Origin: Xenoacremonium recifei
Lineage: Eukaryota > Ascomycota > Sordariomycetes > Hypocreales > Nectriaceae
Length of the DNA stretch: 64,000 nt
NCBI GenBank assembly: GCA_012184525.1
Contig: WOFQ01000006.1
Coordinates: 558,001-622,000, forward strand
Direction of reading: 5' to 3'
In this document: positions 19,581-30,245 of the stretch, in pieces
Layout: every line of letters starts with the position of its first letter
How positions within the stretch are numbered: position 1 is the first letter of the stretch
Notes under the pieces: model-generated
Told to the model about the DNA's origin: nothing
The model's input: only the letters and a program-made list of their open reading frames with translations
Databases searched by the model: none
Position numbers and translations under genes: made by a program

Positions 19581-20119
19581 TTACTTTCGTCGGAAAGAGC
19601 AGCCCTCGGTCAACCGAGCCTTACCACCGGTAGGCTGGCACAGGACGGTAGTGCAGCCCTGGCAGATAACGACGGTCTGGGCGTGCGAGAAGACGGTGGT
19701 GATGGTGAAGCAGCCGGGGCACTTGACGTCCATGAAGAAAGATCGGGGGCCGGGCACAAGGGTCTGTAGAAGATGTTTGTTAGATTCGTCGTCGATCGGC
19801 CGTAAAGATTTTGTATCTCCGTACCTTGAGCTTGTGCTTCTTGGCCTCGGCGGCCGCGGAGGGGTTCAGAAGATCAACGGCGAGAACCTGGGCAGAAAAT
19901 CGTCAGCAAAGAACTCAATCATCGTTTTCGAATGCCATCAGGTCGTTTCCCCCCATCGCAGCCGTCGTTGTGTCGTGATTCCGTAATTTTGTTACTTCCG
20001 CCACCGCCCAAATTTCTCTCGCCCATTTTTCCACCGTCCTCGCACACACGTGTCCATCATCCATCGAATCGTAGTCCATCGTCCATTATGAATCCGTAAA
20101 GGGGGTAGGCGCTTACCAT
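19581..20119 (-). CDS. rps27: 40S ribosomal protein eS27
   Basis: Three coding exons give the standard 82 residues. Exon 1 is only the ATG (20119..20117), exon 2 is 19887..19825 and exon 3 is 19763..19581, with introns of 229 and 61 nt. The protein reads VLAVDLLNPSAAAEAKKHK, then LVPGPRSFFMDVKCPGC, ending in TEGCSFRRK. Four cysteines in CPGC and CQGC form the family's zinc knuckle. eS27 sits on the small-subunit platform. The large first intron directly after the start codon is typical of fungal ribosomal protein genes and often carries transcription signals. The gene is divergent from the Plp2-like gene, with 483 nt between starts. Confidence 0.96.
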
Positions 20120-20602
20120 CTTGACTGATTTGCTCGAGAATGCTCGGTCGGTTGCTTGCGAGAATCGAGGTGCTTGACGAAATCTGGAGGCAGATTCAAG
20201 GCTCGCAAGATGGGTGGGAGGGTAAGCGAGGAAAAGTTCGGTGGACTTGAGGGGGAGGACCTCGTTTGCTTAGCCCAGATTTTCCTTGTCAAAAAAGAGC
20301 CTAGTGCGTTAGGGTTTGGTTTTGCTCCACTGCAGCCCCAGGGCACGTGATATGGTGCGTCGGCGTTCTAATTGGCCATGGTCCGCGTCGGTGCAACAGA
20401 CCGCCGATAGACAGCTTTTATGCAACTCATGGTGGGGCTTGTGCAGCTTATGCGCGGTTCAAGGCACCGACGTAGCTCCCGCGACAATGCCTGGCTTGAG
20501 CCCCTCCATGACAACAGGCTGCTGCTTTGTTTAAACAGACGCTCGCCGCAACACCCTTGAAGTGGAATAAAACTCTCTTCCGTTCAATTGTACAGTTCCA
20601 TC

Positions 20603-21436
20603 ATGGCGGCCCCTTCAGAACAGCGGATTGCGGTGCCGATCGACGATCCCAACGCCGATACTGAATGGTCAATTACCCCTCCAAGGTCTGGCGATGTTAA
20701 CAGCTAACCCCCCTATAGGAACGATATTCTACGAAAACATGGCGTAATCCCTGAGAAACCTCCAAGCCCGACTCCTATGATCGAAGAGGCTATCCTAGAA
20801 GGCAGACGGTTAGCACACGAGAATCGCTTGGAGGGGAAAGACCTTGATGAACTGGACGAGCTCGAGGACGACGAGGACGAGGATTTCCTAGAGCAGTACC
20901 GCCAAAAGCGAATGGCCGAGCTAAACAATTTGCAAAAGAAGGCTCTTCATGGGAGTGTGTATCCCCTTTCGAAACCAGAATACCAGCGGGAGGTTACGGA
21001 CGCATCAAAGAATGGGCCAGTATTCGTCAACATGACAGCTGGTCTGGGCACCAATGTTGAATCGAGGGTTCTTTCAGAGCTTTGGAGGCAAGCCGCCAAG
21101 GAATATGGGGAGATCAAGTTCTGCGAAATTCGGGCGAGCCAAGCGATCGAGAACTACCCTGACCGCAACTGTCCGACGATTCTGGTGTACAAGAACGGAG
21201 ATATAGTCAAGCAGGTCGTTACTTTGGCAACGATTGGAGGAGTACGAACCAACATGCAAAAGATTGACGATATGCTAGTAGAGGTTGGCGCCGTCCCCGA
21301 CTCGGATATGCGGGTAGTCAAGAGGAGGCGAGCAGCGGAAGACGCTGAGGAAGAGCGTCTGATGGGCAAGGGCATCAAGACCGGAACTGCTGGCAAATCA
21401 CGAAACGTGGACTCTGATGACGATGATTGGGATTAG
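20603..21436 (+). CDS. Phosducin-like protein (Plp2/PDCL3 type)
   Basis: Exons 20603..20667 and 20719..21436 join over a 51 nt intron (weak GTCAAT donor, GCTAAC branch, TATAG acceptor) to give 260 residues. The join produces DTEWNDILRKHGVIP, the conserved N-terminal helix of phosducin-like proteins of group II. A thioredoxin-like fold follows: FVNMTAGLGTNVESRVLSEL, KFCEIRAS and NYPDRNCPTILVYKNGD. An acidic helix (LDELDELEDDEDEDFLEQY) precedes it and an acidic DSDDDDWD tail ends it. Plp2-type proteins work with the CCT chaperonin in folding actin, tubulin and cell-cycle proteins, and the yeast gene is essential. There is no redox CxxC, as expected. Cytosolic. Confidence 0.9.
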
Positions 21437-22398
21437 AGTGTGGTGGGAATAGACGCATCGGAGTTATGACTGCCTCTGGTAGAGACGGTCTTCGAACGCA
21501 GAGGCTCTCCTAGGTCCAACTAGAAGAAGATGTCTCCTTGGGGGATTTGACTCCGGACTTTCCAAAGGCTGTCGAATCAGGGCCACAGATCTCGTCCTGC
21601 ATCCGGTCATAGAGCATTCATACCATGCGCAGGGTGCTCTCTGGCGTTGTCCTTTGGTGCTCGGATAATCGAGGGTCGAAAAGACAGAACTTCAAGGACG
21701 ATTCCGGATGGCCACTTCAAACAAAAACTGGCTCCAGTTAAAACAGAATTATTGTGCCAGATTTTTCTCGAGTTCGAACTGGATGGAAGGAACCACGCAT
21801 AAGTGCTCCTTCTTCGGTGCAAAGTGCATTGGGCTTTGTCAGTGGGCTAGGATGCTAATGAGGGCCAGCACGTGCAGTGTAACTCCCGGCGCTTACATGG
21901 CAGGAAGACAGCTTGGAAACTTCCGGTCGAAAGCACCAAGATTTGTCTGTTACCTTGATCAACCATTGTCAACACTCCAAAACCACAACAATGGCGACTG
22001 ACACCCCTGTTGATTCTTGCCGATATCGCGCCCCAGCTGTTCGCCGAGACCAGGCCTGACCACAGCGGGGCCAGCAGACCCTTGGAATGAGCCTGCAACG
22101 TGCAGCCCGAGAGTTCTGGATGCACGCGGGCAGGGTTCTCTGGGCCTATAGCGCGAGCGTTAGTGGAGCTACAGCCCTGGCTGGGATCTTCCTCTGTCGT
22201 CACCAAGCCCGGACACGAGACCAGGAACAGGAAAGCTCTCCAGACAAGCTCGAAGCGTGAAGAGGCGCGTTCCTCTCTAGTTCGGGCCCTCCCGCAGCTT
22301 GTCACTGTGTACGTTCAGCTAGAACATTGACTTGAAGACACGACTATTGAGTATCATTTCTACTGAAACATCGTTATTCCTGACCCTCAATACGCGAT
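21437..22398. other. Intergenic, no gene recognised
   Basis: About 960 nt, holding the Plp2-like 3' region and the promoter of the leucine-rich repeat gene. A 152-codon minus-strand frame at 21847-22305 lacks any domain or splice context. Nothing else was seen. Confidence 0.45.
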
Positions 22399-24045
22399 AT
22401 GGCCGAGGAACCAACGCTACCAAGGCTGCCGTCCAGCACTGAGGACGAGTCGTCACAGGCCTCCTCCTCCTCCGCCACCACTACCGGTTCCCGCAAACGC
22501 GTCCGCCCGCAAGAGTCTCGCGACGCGCCGCCTCTCACATACAACTCCAGCGACCCGGCCATCTTCTCGAGTGACGATGATCCAGCACTGGACAATTACG
22601 TCGAGGGCCGTCGCAAGAAACGCTACGTTGGGTCCTGGTTCCAGCAACACCCCGCGTCGTCGGACTCGGCCTTTGGCGATGCCATCCACGTCCCTAAACA
22701 ACGGCGGGCATGGGCGCGTCAGGCCGACAGCGGTGTGTTTCTTGGCAGCGATGGCAACGAGAGCGACGACATGATGGACCATCTTGAGATTCCCACGAAG
22801 CCCAAGTTGCCCCAGCTGCAGCGCCGGCCAATTCGTCCTGTCTCCAAAGACGAGCAGGCCGCGCGGGACAAGATCCGACGCTGCATTGAGCAAGGCGACG
22901 AGGCAATCGATCTCTGGTCAATGAGCTTGGAGACAATCTCCAACGATACCATCAGTCCTCTTGCGCAGTTCTCCTGCATCCCACTCGTCACCAAAGACGT
23001 CGCATTTGAGCAGAGGGATCCCCAGCTCAAGATCTATCTTGCAATGAATCGACTTACACGCGTCCCCGGCGCCCTGTTCGATCTTACGAACCTCACGATC
23101 CTCAGCCTCCGAGGCAACAAACTCACAGAGCTTCCCCCCAGCATCAACAAGCTCACAAACCTTCAAGAGCTGAATGTTTCGCAAAATCGACTGCGCCACG
23201 TACCGATTGAATTGGTCGACCTTTTCACCTCCAACAAGCTGCACACCCTCGTGCTCCATCCAAATCCTTTCTTCCAACCTTCAAGTGAATTCGAAAGCCA
23301 AGAAGACGTGGTATCATTTCAAAACCTCCCACCTATTTCTGTGGATCTACCATGCTTCATTTCACGATCATTAGGTCGTTCACCAGTCCAGTACGGCATC
23401 ACATGTGGGAGGATTCTGTCGAATTTCCGGCTTCCCACAGACCCAACGATCCAAACTCTTGCTGTCGAGGAGGTGGCGGACAAGAAAGTAGACACCATCA
23501 GTATGTCGAATTTCCGGCTTCCCGCGGATCCAAGGATCCAAGCTCTTGCTTTGCTTGCTTTGCAGGAGGAAACCATTAGTCCCACCCCCGCAGCAGAGGT
23601 TCCCAGCGAGCTTGGGCGGCCTACAAAAGTCCCGAGTCTCATCGAAGTCGCTCTTCGAGCATGTTACGGCAGTACACAACTACCCGAGATGATCCACTAC
23701 ATGCCCGATGAGCTCGTCCATCTCAAGCAACTTCTCGACAGAGCCAGTCGACAGAAGCAAGCAGGCGGGGTGAAATGTTCAACATGCGAGAAGCTGCACG
23801 TGGTCTCAGCGGCAGAGTGGGTTGAGTGGAGGGAAATAAGGACGTCACACTGGGTTTCTCGGCAAGAGGGGCTTTATAAGCTGTTGCCTTTGAGCACGGC
23901 GGAGGGCGAAATGGCTGTGCCATTCCTGCATAGGGGATGCTCATGGAAGTGCGGCCCGGTAAAGGCGGCAGGCGCTTATATGGTCAACTCGGGGAGGAGA
24001 GCGGTCTCTCAAAGCACGATAGCGTCAGAAAATCGAAGGGAATAA
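22399..24045 (+). CDS. Leucine-rich repeat protein, fungal
   Basis: A single exon of 548 residues. The N-terminal 150 residues are disordered and Ser/Asp/Arg-rich, with a likely nuclear signal near SRKRVRPQ (about 31-38) and RRKKR (about 71-75). Three or so typical leucine-rich repeats lie at about 212-290 (LKIYLAMNRLTRVPGALFDL, LTILSLRGNKLTELPPSI, LQELNVSQNRLRHVPIEL). The middle carries an imperfect 29-residue tandem duplication, SNFRLPTDP and SNFRLPADP. The C-terminal part has CSTCEKLH and a later CSWKC, which may bind a metal. Proteins of this layout occur across filamentous fungi without an agreed function. A nuclear scaffold role is a guess. The start ATG follows an in-frame stop-free region of modest length and gives the expected acidic N-terminus. 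Confidence 0.78.
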   Translation: MAEEPTLPRLPSSTEDESSQASSSSATTTGSRKRVRPQESRDAPPLTYNSSDPAIFSSDDDPALDNYVEGRRKKRYVGSWFQQHPASSDSAFGDAIHVPKQRRAWARQADSGVFLGSDGNESDDMMDHLEIPTKPKLPQLQRRPIRPVSKDEQAARDKIRRCIEQGDEAIDLWSMSLETISNDTISPLAQFSCIPLVTKDVAFEQRDPQLKIYLAMNRLTRVPGALFDLTNLTILSLRGNKLTELPPSINKLTNLQELNVSQNRLRHVPIELVDLFTSNKLHTLVLHPNPFFQPSSEFESQEDVVSFQNLPPISVDLPCFISRSLGRSPVQYGITCGRILSNFRLPTDPTIQTLAVEEVADKKVDTISMSNFRLPADPRIQALALLALQEETISPTPAAEVPSELGRPTKVPSLIEVALRACYGSTQLPEMIHYMPDELVHLKQLLDRASRQKQAGGVKCSTCEKLHVVSAAEWVEWREIRTSHWVSRQEGLYKLLPLSTAEGEMAVPFLHRGCSWKCGPVKAAGAYMVNSGRRAVSQSTIASENRRE

Positions 24046-24610
24046 TTTGAAAAGGGCGTTTTGGAATGGGGATCATGGACAAAGAAGAGCTTGGAGTGTA
24101 GCTTTAACTCACAGCGGGTGATTTGGTTCGAGTATGTCGATAATTCTAAGAATATCAAACTTCGAGGCTGCTGATGCCTGTTACTGGTTTGGGGATCCAT
24201 GAATTTTATTCTCTCGTTCTTTCTGTGTTCCTAGAAACAGGACGGATCAGTATATTGCCACATGTCAGCTAGACCGTGAACTGCAGCATTTTTCCTTAGC
24301 CTTCCATTGTAAGTCAACACCGTTCAAACTCGTAAACTTATAGAGTGAGGAAACGTGGCTTGGCGATAAATATGCCAGAATTTTGATTCTGAGCGAAATA
24401 CAAATACGTCTAGACTTGCGAATGAAAAATATTTTGAAACCTTCCTAAAGATGATGCTGAACTGTTAAAAGCTGGTTTCGTGCCAGTACCAAGATTCACA
24501 TGATTGACTGCAGGGTAGTCTGAATCACAACCGGTTCAAAAGCCCCACCCTTTCAACGCTCCGTTCAACCTCCAAGCTCAACTTTCCAAGTTTCACACCT
24601 TCAACCGTTG
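24046..24610. other. Intergenic, no gene recognised
   Basis: About 565 nt, AT-rich in the middle. It holds the 3' region of the leucine-rich repeat gene and the promoter of the thioesterase gene. Nothing else was seen. Confidence 0.45.
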
Positions 24611-25571
24611 ATGTGGACGTTTGGATTGAAGCTCTGCTTACTCTCTGTGATCTGCCTTCTAGCAGCGTATCTACTACAACGCCAAAACACTACCACCATG
24701 TCGGTGAAGCGTGTGGCCCCTCTGGTCTTTCCTGCGCCTGCGCGCCATACGGCGACGGTTATTTTTGCCCACGGCTTGGGTGATACGGGCCAAGGATGGG
24801 CATCAGCAGTTGAGAACTGGAGACGGCGACAGAGGCTGGACGAAGTCAAGTTCATTCTGCCAACTGCGCCTTCGATTCCAATCACATGTGTAAGCCCTGA
24901 GATAGGGAGGTGTAGGAGCTATGGAGAGCTGACTCGGAAGACAGAACTGGGGCATGAGGATGCCAGGATGGTTTGATATTGTACAACTCTTGACCTTCTC
25001 ACCATTTTCGCTGAAAAACATGTCTAACACGAGTACAGAAAGTTCTTGACGGAAGCATTGAGTCCCTGCGCGCCAACGAGGACGTCGAAGGCGTGAAGCT
25101 GAGCCAGCAGTACTTTCATGGATTGATCCGCGACGAGATCGCTGCTGGTATTGCTCCCGAGCGCATCGTCCTTGGAGGCTTCTCGCAGGGAGGCGCCATG
25201 TCGCTGCTGTCTGGTCTGACGTGCGACACCAAGCTTGCGGGCATCATCGGATTATCGTCATGGTTGCTGTTATCTCAGAACTTCAAGGATCTCGTGCCCG
25301 AGGCGAACCTGAACAAGGACACGCCGATTCTGATGTGCCACGGCGCCCAGGACCCCTTGGTCCGGACTTCACTGGGTGATATGAGTGCGAAGATGCTCCA
25401 GTCGATGGGTTATGATGTGACATGGAAGACGTACGAGTAAGTTTGAGACAGTTTTGGCTCCTGAGTGAGGACTTGCTAACGAGAAATCGTAGGGGTATGG
25501 GACACTCGGCTTGCCCAGAGGAGCTTGACGATGTAGAGGACTTTTTGCGCAAGAGACTTCCGCCGGCATGA
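24611..25571 (+). CDS. Acyl-protein thioesterase 1 (with possible membrane-anchored isoform)
   Basis: Four exons: to 24889, 24945..24980, 25039..25436 and 25493..25571, with introns of 55, 58 and 56 nt. From the ATG at 24698 (CACCATGTC, strong context) the protein is 234 residues, the usual length. From the in-frame ATG at 24611 it is 263 residues and gains a hydrophobic N-terminus (LKLCLLSVICLLAAYLLQ) able to act as a signal anchor. The fold is an alpha/beta hydrolase: TVIFAHGLGDTGQGW, the 12-residue exon 2 NWGMRMPGWFDI, the nucleophile GGFSQGGAMS, the acid in HGAQDPLV and the histidine in GMGHSACPEE. Such enzymes remove palmitate from cysteines of proteins such as Ras and G-alpha subunits. 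The coordinates given include the longer form. The short form is probably the main product. Confidence 0.9.
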
Positions 25572-26391
25572 ACCCGTGAACATAAACCATAGAGCGGAGG
25601 TCATGACACTGGAGCTGGTCATGATTTCATGATAGAGAGAAGCATTGATGTTGAGAGGGGAATCAGAGATAGGCCAAAAAGGCTAAAACACCAAGCTTTC
25701 AAGTTCGGCAATAAAAAAAAATACGTATTTGCAGATGGCCTATAGCTCATGTTGGGGATCACGTTGAGAGGGCACGAGGAGTTCCTTGACAACCATGTAA
25801 GCCAATCATGGGGGCACATGGGTCCAGAGTCTCAGTGATCGAGCTTGTGACAGCTGCGATAACGTCGACCTCTGGACCCGAGATGAAGCGACGTGTTCAC
25901 GACGAAGAGAACGAAGTTGACAGAAATTTGGGTCAGATCGGGATGACACCAAGAAGCCAATTCGTCATCGCGGGATAAGACACGTCAATGGTTAAGCACC
26001 GTCTTAGATGCCTGGCATGAAGAAACCTGATAGTCCAGGCTCCGAGCTTATCAAGACGCACTGCACTTAATTTGCAGTGGACCCTGCCCTGCACTACTCC
26101 AACGGTTCGACCCTTCCAGTTAACTTCCCAAGTTCCCCATCGCCACTAACAATCTAATCTCGTCCTCGACCTCCTCCAACGGCCAGATCCCCTCCCACGA
26201 GTTTCTCTCCTTTCCCTCTTCCGCCCGCTGGTCTGCGCGCGCGTGCTGGACTGGCGCGATATGCGATTCTTGCCGTCCCTCAATTGTGCGCCAGAAAAGA
26301 ACCATATCGCCGATTCGACGACGCTGTAATCGCCAACTTCCTGCTTCCGTCCCGTCCCGCTCTCGACATCCCTCGAAGTAAACAAGCCACC
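25572..26391. other. Intergenic, no gene recognised
   Basis: About 820 nt. It contains the thioesterase 3' region and a C-rich, T-rich leader (26,100-26,390) ahead of the Ivy1-like ATG. No repeat or RNA gene was seen. Confidence 0.45.
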
Positions 26392-27786
26392 ATGACTTCG
26401 CCCGACCACTCCCGCCCCGTCTCCCCGACGCCGTCACAGCTTCCGCCTGTGCCTGGATCGCCTGTCTATTCCATCGCATCGACTGCCAACCCGCTCTCGT
26501 CCTTCAACCTCCCGCTGCCGCCCCCGCCGCGGCCCGCGCACGCCGTCCTCAACAAGGGCGATCTCGAGAACTCCCAGCAGGCGTACTCGGATCTGCTCTC
26601 TTCGGCGAAGCAGTACCGCCTTGCCCTTGCCGCTTTGTCTACCGCAGCATCGACCTTTGGTTCCGCGTTGGAGGCATGCGCCCGCCTCAAAGAAGCCCGC
26701 GCCGAGCCCATCGGCCCCTCCGCCGCCGCGAATATGACGGCCAGCTTCACCACCAAAGGCTCCTGCACCGCCGACATGCTGCTCGCCGCGTCAGGTGTGC
26801 ACCATCTGATTGCAAACCACCAGCAGATCCTTTCTGAGACCGTGTACCGCTCCTTCGAGGTCCCGCTGCTGCACGACCTCGACAAGTGGCAGACGGTTAT
26901 TGATGATGAGGAGGCGACGTATCAGCAGAATGTCAAGGCGCAGAGCCGCGAGATTAAGCGCCTCGAGAAGGAGGGGTTGAAGCTGCACAAACAGCGCCGG
27001 AGGGATGTAGCACGCTTCCGCGCCCATCTCGTCGAGCTGACAACGAAATTGGACGGGCTCACCGCGCTGCACGGCGATCACGCGCGCACGCTGCTTCGCG
27101 AGAGCCAAGAGACGAGCGGCCGCATCGTGGACGCGAGCTGCAGCCTTGTACGCGCCGAGGTCGACATCTTCGAAGGCCTGGCACGCAAGGGTTGGAGCGG
27201 TGGCGGGCTGGATGATCTTCTCGAGAAGGGCCAGGATCTCTTTGCGACAGAGGAAGACGCCGGCGCCAACACGGAGCCTGCGAAGCTCTTTTCTATTCTT
27301 CCGCCCAAGAGCATCCTTGCCGACACTGGATCGTCAGACGTGTCGCGACCGGGCCACGCAAGGGGCGATAGCTTGCTGATGGACACGGACCGGTACCAGA
27401 GCCTCGCAGCAGTGGCAGATCGCAAGCCCGGCGGCAGCGGCGATACGGACAGTGTGTTTTCGACGGACTTCAACCGGCCGCGCAACGCACGCCCGTTCTC
27501 GCCGCAGCCGATCCGGCGCATTACGGACGCAACGTTTGACTCGCTGGTCAGCGAGCCGGAGCACCTGGAACGGTCAGAGTTGCTGATACCAGTGGCTGAA
27601 GGCTCACACCCCGAGGAAGAGCCTGCTCATGAGAAGGACGCGGAGGAGCAGGAGAGTGATGGCGTGGAGGAGAGGAGGGGACGGGCTTCGCCGCCGGTGC
27701 CCAAGTCCCCTGATTTTATCACGGACGAGAGCTCCCCTGAAGCAGTATGGAGTGGCGACGATAAAGATCCTGGACCCGCGTCCTAA
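26392..27786 (+). CDS. Ivy1-like phospholipid-binding (BAR-fold) protein
   Basis: A single exon of 464 residues. The first ATG is at 26392 (CCACCATGAC); the frame upstream is open only via TTG. The N-terminus is Pro/Ser-rich. Residues about 55-290 form a long helical region: KGDLENSQQAYSDLLSSAKQYR, STFGSALEACARLKEARAEP, SFTTKGSCTADMLLAASGVHHLIANHQQILSETVYRSF and a Lys/Arg-rich coiled coil EIKRLEKEGLKLHKQRRRD. This matches filamentous fungal homologues of yeast Ivy1, an inverse-BAR vacuolar protein that binds Rab7/Ypt7 and Vps33. The C-terminal 170 residues are disordered and acidic with many Ser-Pro sites, likely phosphorylated. The yeast function may not transfer fully. Convergent with Nup53. 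Confidence 0.75.
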   Translation: MTSPDHSRPVSPTPSQLPPVPGSPVYSIASTANPLSSFNLPLPPPPRPAHAVLNKGDLENSQQAYSDLLSSAKQYRLALAALSTAASTFGSALEACARLKEARAEPIGPSAAANMTASFTTKGSCTADMLLAASGVHHLIANHQQILSETVYRSFEVPLLHDLDKWQTVIDDEEATYQQNVKAQSREIKRLEKEGLKLHKQRRRDVARFRAHLVELTTKLDGLTALHGDHARTLLRESQETSGRIVDASCSLVRAEVDIFEGLARKGWSGGGLDDLLEKGQDLFATEEDAGANTEPAKLFSILPPKSILADTGSSDVSRPGHARGDSLLMDTDRYQSLAAVADRKPGGSGDTDSVFSTDFNRPRNARPFSPQPIRRITDATFDSLVSEPEHLERSELLIPVAEGSHPEEEPAHEKDAEEQESDGVEERRGRASPPVPKSPDFITDESSPEAVWSGDDKDPGPAS

Positions 27787-28169
27787 TCCTATTTCTCAAT
27801 GTTAAGTTTAAGTAGACCTTACGGTCTCCGCGGCGTTTTCAGGCTTTGGATTGTTCTATTTGGGAGGCCAGCGTCATCATATTATTGTCACCGCGGCGCG
27901 GGCTGTGCGGGCTGGTTCATTAGATTTGCATACTTTCTGGTATTGTACAACATTTACATGTCCCGCTGCCTTGTCTGTGTCTTCCGGTGTGTGATTTGCC
28001 AATTGTCAAGATGATGTATCGTTCTCGTACTCCCCCCTTTCCAGTAGTAATGTGCGCCGGACGCCTGATTCAATTCCGCCACCTCTTTTGGAGCTTCACT
28101 CCTCCCTTTTCGTACAGAGATTGGCCCGTATTATTCTATTTACAATACATGATATAACGCCATTGTTCA
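27787..28169. other. Convergent 3' regions, no gene
   Basis: About 380 nt between the Ivy1-like and Nup53 stop codons. T-rich. No feature was seen. Confidence 0.45.
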
Positions 28170-29482
28170 TTAATCATCGCGGCCGGCGTTTACGACGTCG
28201 CCCTGGAAGAGCCCGAATGTGGCGTCGAGCCACCAGATGATCTTCCAGTACAGGCTGGCCTTGTTCCAGTCGAATTCGCCGGATTCGAGACGCGGCACCT
28301 CGTTGCCAATCATGCTACCACCAAACCATTTGACGAAGGGAATGGCATTGAGGGCGCGCTGCATGACGGACTGTTGAGGCAGGAGGGCCTGTTCGGCGGG
28401 TAGGAGGCGGGCCTTGCGCGCGGTAGGGATGCGTCGGCAGAAGATGCTGTCTTCGTCGCGGATCTCGAGGGGCTCGATGCCTGTTGTGGAGGAAACGGGG
28501 GCAGGGGCGGGCTCGGTGACGGTGACGCTGGAGGTGTGCGAGTTGGAGATGGTGCCGCTGTCCATCGTGAGGCTACTAGTCTGGGAATGTGGCGGCGAGA
28601 GATCGAGCAGGCGGCTGCTGAACGAGGTGGGCATCGCAGTCGTGCTTTTCCGTCGTGGCGTGCTTGACAGCACTGGCATGCTCTGGGATCGCTCGAAGCC
28701 CTCGGCGACGGCCTCAACGTCTGGACACGCCTCGTCCTTGGCGGGCGGAATCCCCCTATACGGCTCTGCATACACCAAGTGTCCCAGTATCCGCTGCGGA
28801 CTCGCAAACTTGGCCGACTCAGCAGCCTCGGCCGTCTCGAACGTGACCTTGACCCAGTGCTCGCCGCCATCCGCCCTGTTCACCAACGCACGCTCATCCG
28901 CGCTCAGCGTCCTCCGCCGCGTAAACGCCGGATCCCGCAGCTCCGACTTGTACCGCCGCTGCGACGTCGGCGGCTCGCGCGGGTAGTCCTCGAGGATAAG
29001 CCCGGCGAGGGCCTCGTAGTGCGCGATGGCGGCGTACTGCTGCGTGGCCGAGCGGTAGCCGCGCAGGACCAGCTCGACAGGCGTGGACTTGACGGGGCGC
29101 GCGGGGGCGGCGTCGTCGTTGCTGGTGCTCTTGCGCTGCTGCACGGGCGCGGCCTGGTTGGAGATCCAGTCGCCGAAGAGCTTGTCTGCGGCGGCGAGGG
29201 TTGGGTTCTCGCGGCCGCGGCCGGCGGGCGTGCCGGTGCGGGAGCGGGAGCGGCGAGTTGATTTGCCGAAGGAGCCGGATTCTGCTACTGCGCGCCGTGA
29301 TCGCGTTGTCGTGCCTGTGGTGCCGTCTTGTCTGGATTGCGGGCGGTTAGCATTCGAATGGAGGCTTGGAGGCGTGGGAGAGGTGCGTACTGGTTGAAGT
29401 ACATGGCGTAGGGCCGTCGGATGCCGTCGTCGCCGACATAGCATTCGTCGTCGGGCACGTTATGGATGATGAGAGGAGCCAT
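28170..29482 (-). CDS. nup53: Nucleoporin Nup53/Nup35 (MPPN RRM-like domain)
   Basis: Exons 29482..29391 and 29331..28170 join over a 60 nt intron (GTACGC donor, GCTAACC branch, CCAG acceptor) to give 417 residues. Exon 1 encodes MAPLIIHNVPDDECYVGDDG and IRRPYAMYFNQ. The middle is Ser/Arg-rich. The Nup35-type RRM lies at about 110-215: VELVLRGYRSATQQYAAIAHYE, then a variable loop, then HWVKVTFETAEAAESAKFASP and GHLVYAEPYRGIPP. The far C-terminus, WKIIWWLDATFGLFQGDVV, fits the membrane-curving amphipathic helix of Nup53. Nup53 links the inner ring of the nuclear pore to the pore membrane. The RRM-like fold dimerises rather than binding RNA. Confidence 0.85.
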
Positions 29483-30245
29483 GGCGGAGGGAGAGGGAGG
29501 AGGATGGTGGATGAGCGACGTTCTGAGGGTGAAGTCACTGGATGGTGCGTGCTGCCTTCGTTCAATGGATGGATGGATGATGCATGGCTGCCAAATTTCT
29601 GAGAGTTGACATTCATTGGCGGGCCTAATTTCTCTGCCAGGGCAACCACGCCGGGCGGTGAAACAGTTTCTCCGGGTAGAGAAGGGAGATGACTGAGGAC
29701 TCAGCAAGTTGCGTGCGCCTTTGATAAAATGATTTTAATTTGAAATATGTCTCCAAATTCTCTGGTTTCTTTCCCTTTTATTTTCCAATTGGCTATGTGT
29801 GAAGAGCTGGTTGTTCAGTGCATCTAAATCTGGGCATCGTCCCTACGGCTAGGTGCCTCAGCTTTGGGATCTTCTTAGTGGAGTGAAGCTACTGCGAAGG
29901 GTCTGGGGAAGGATCCTGCAGTGCCCAAGGTACCTCAGTTCATGAACCACCATTGCTCTTGAAACGAACACATCTGAAGGGCTTCTGAAGTAGTCCCTTG
30001 TTCTAGGATTGTAATGTTTGTGTCAATTAAGATCCGCAACCTTCTATCCCATTACTTCGAACGTAGGAAGATGTACTCGTTCTGGGCGCTGAATCAGCAT
30101 GAGCTCAGTGTAAGTCAGCCTGCTCCACACAAGCTCCCTGCTGGAAGTACGGATATAAACTTGCACGAGCTTCAAGATCGGATCTGATAAACCCTTGCAA
30201 CGTTCTTGCTGTCTCTTTGGAATCATTCCAAATCAGCCGCAGACC
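29483..30245. other. Divergent promoter region, no gene
   Basis: About 760 nt between the divergent Nup53 and dioxygenase start codons. No gene or repeat was recognised. Confidence 0.45.
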
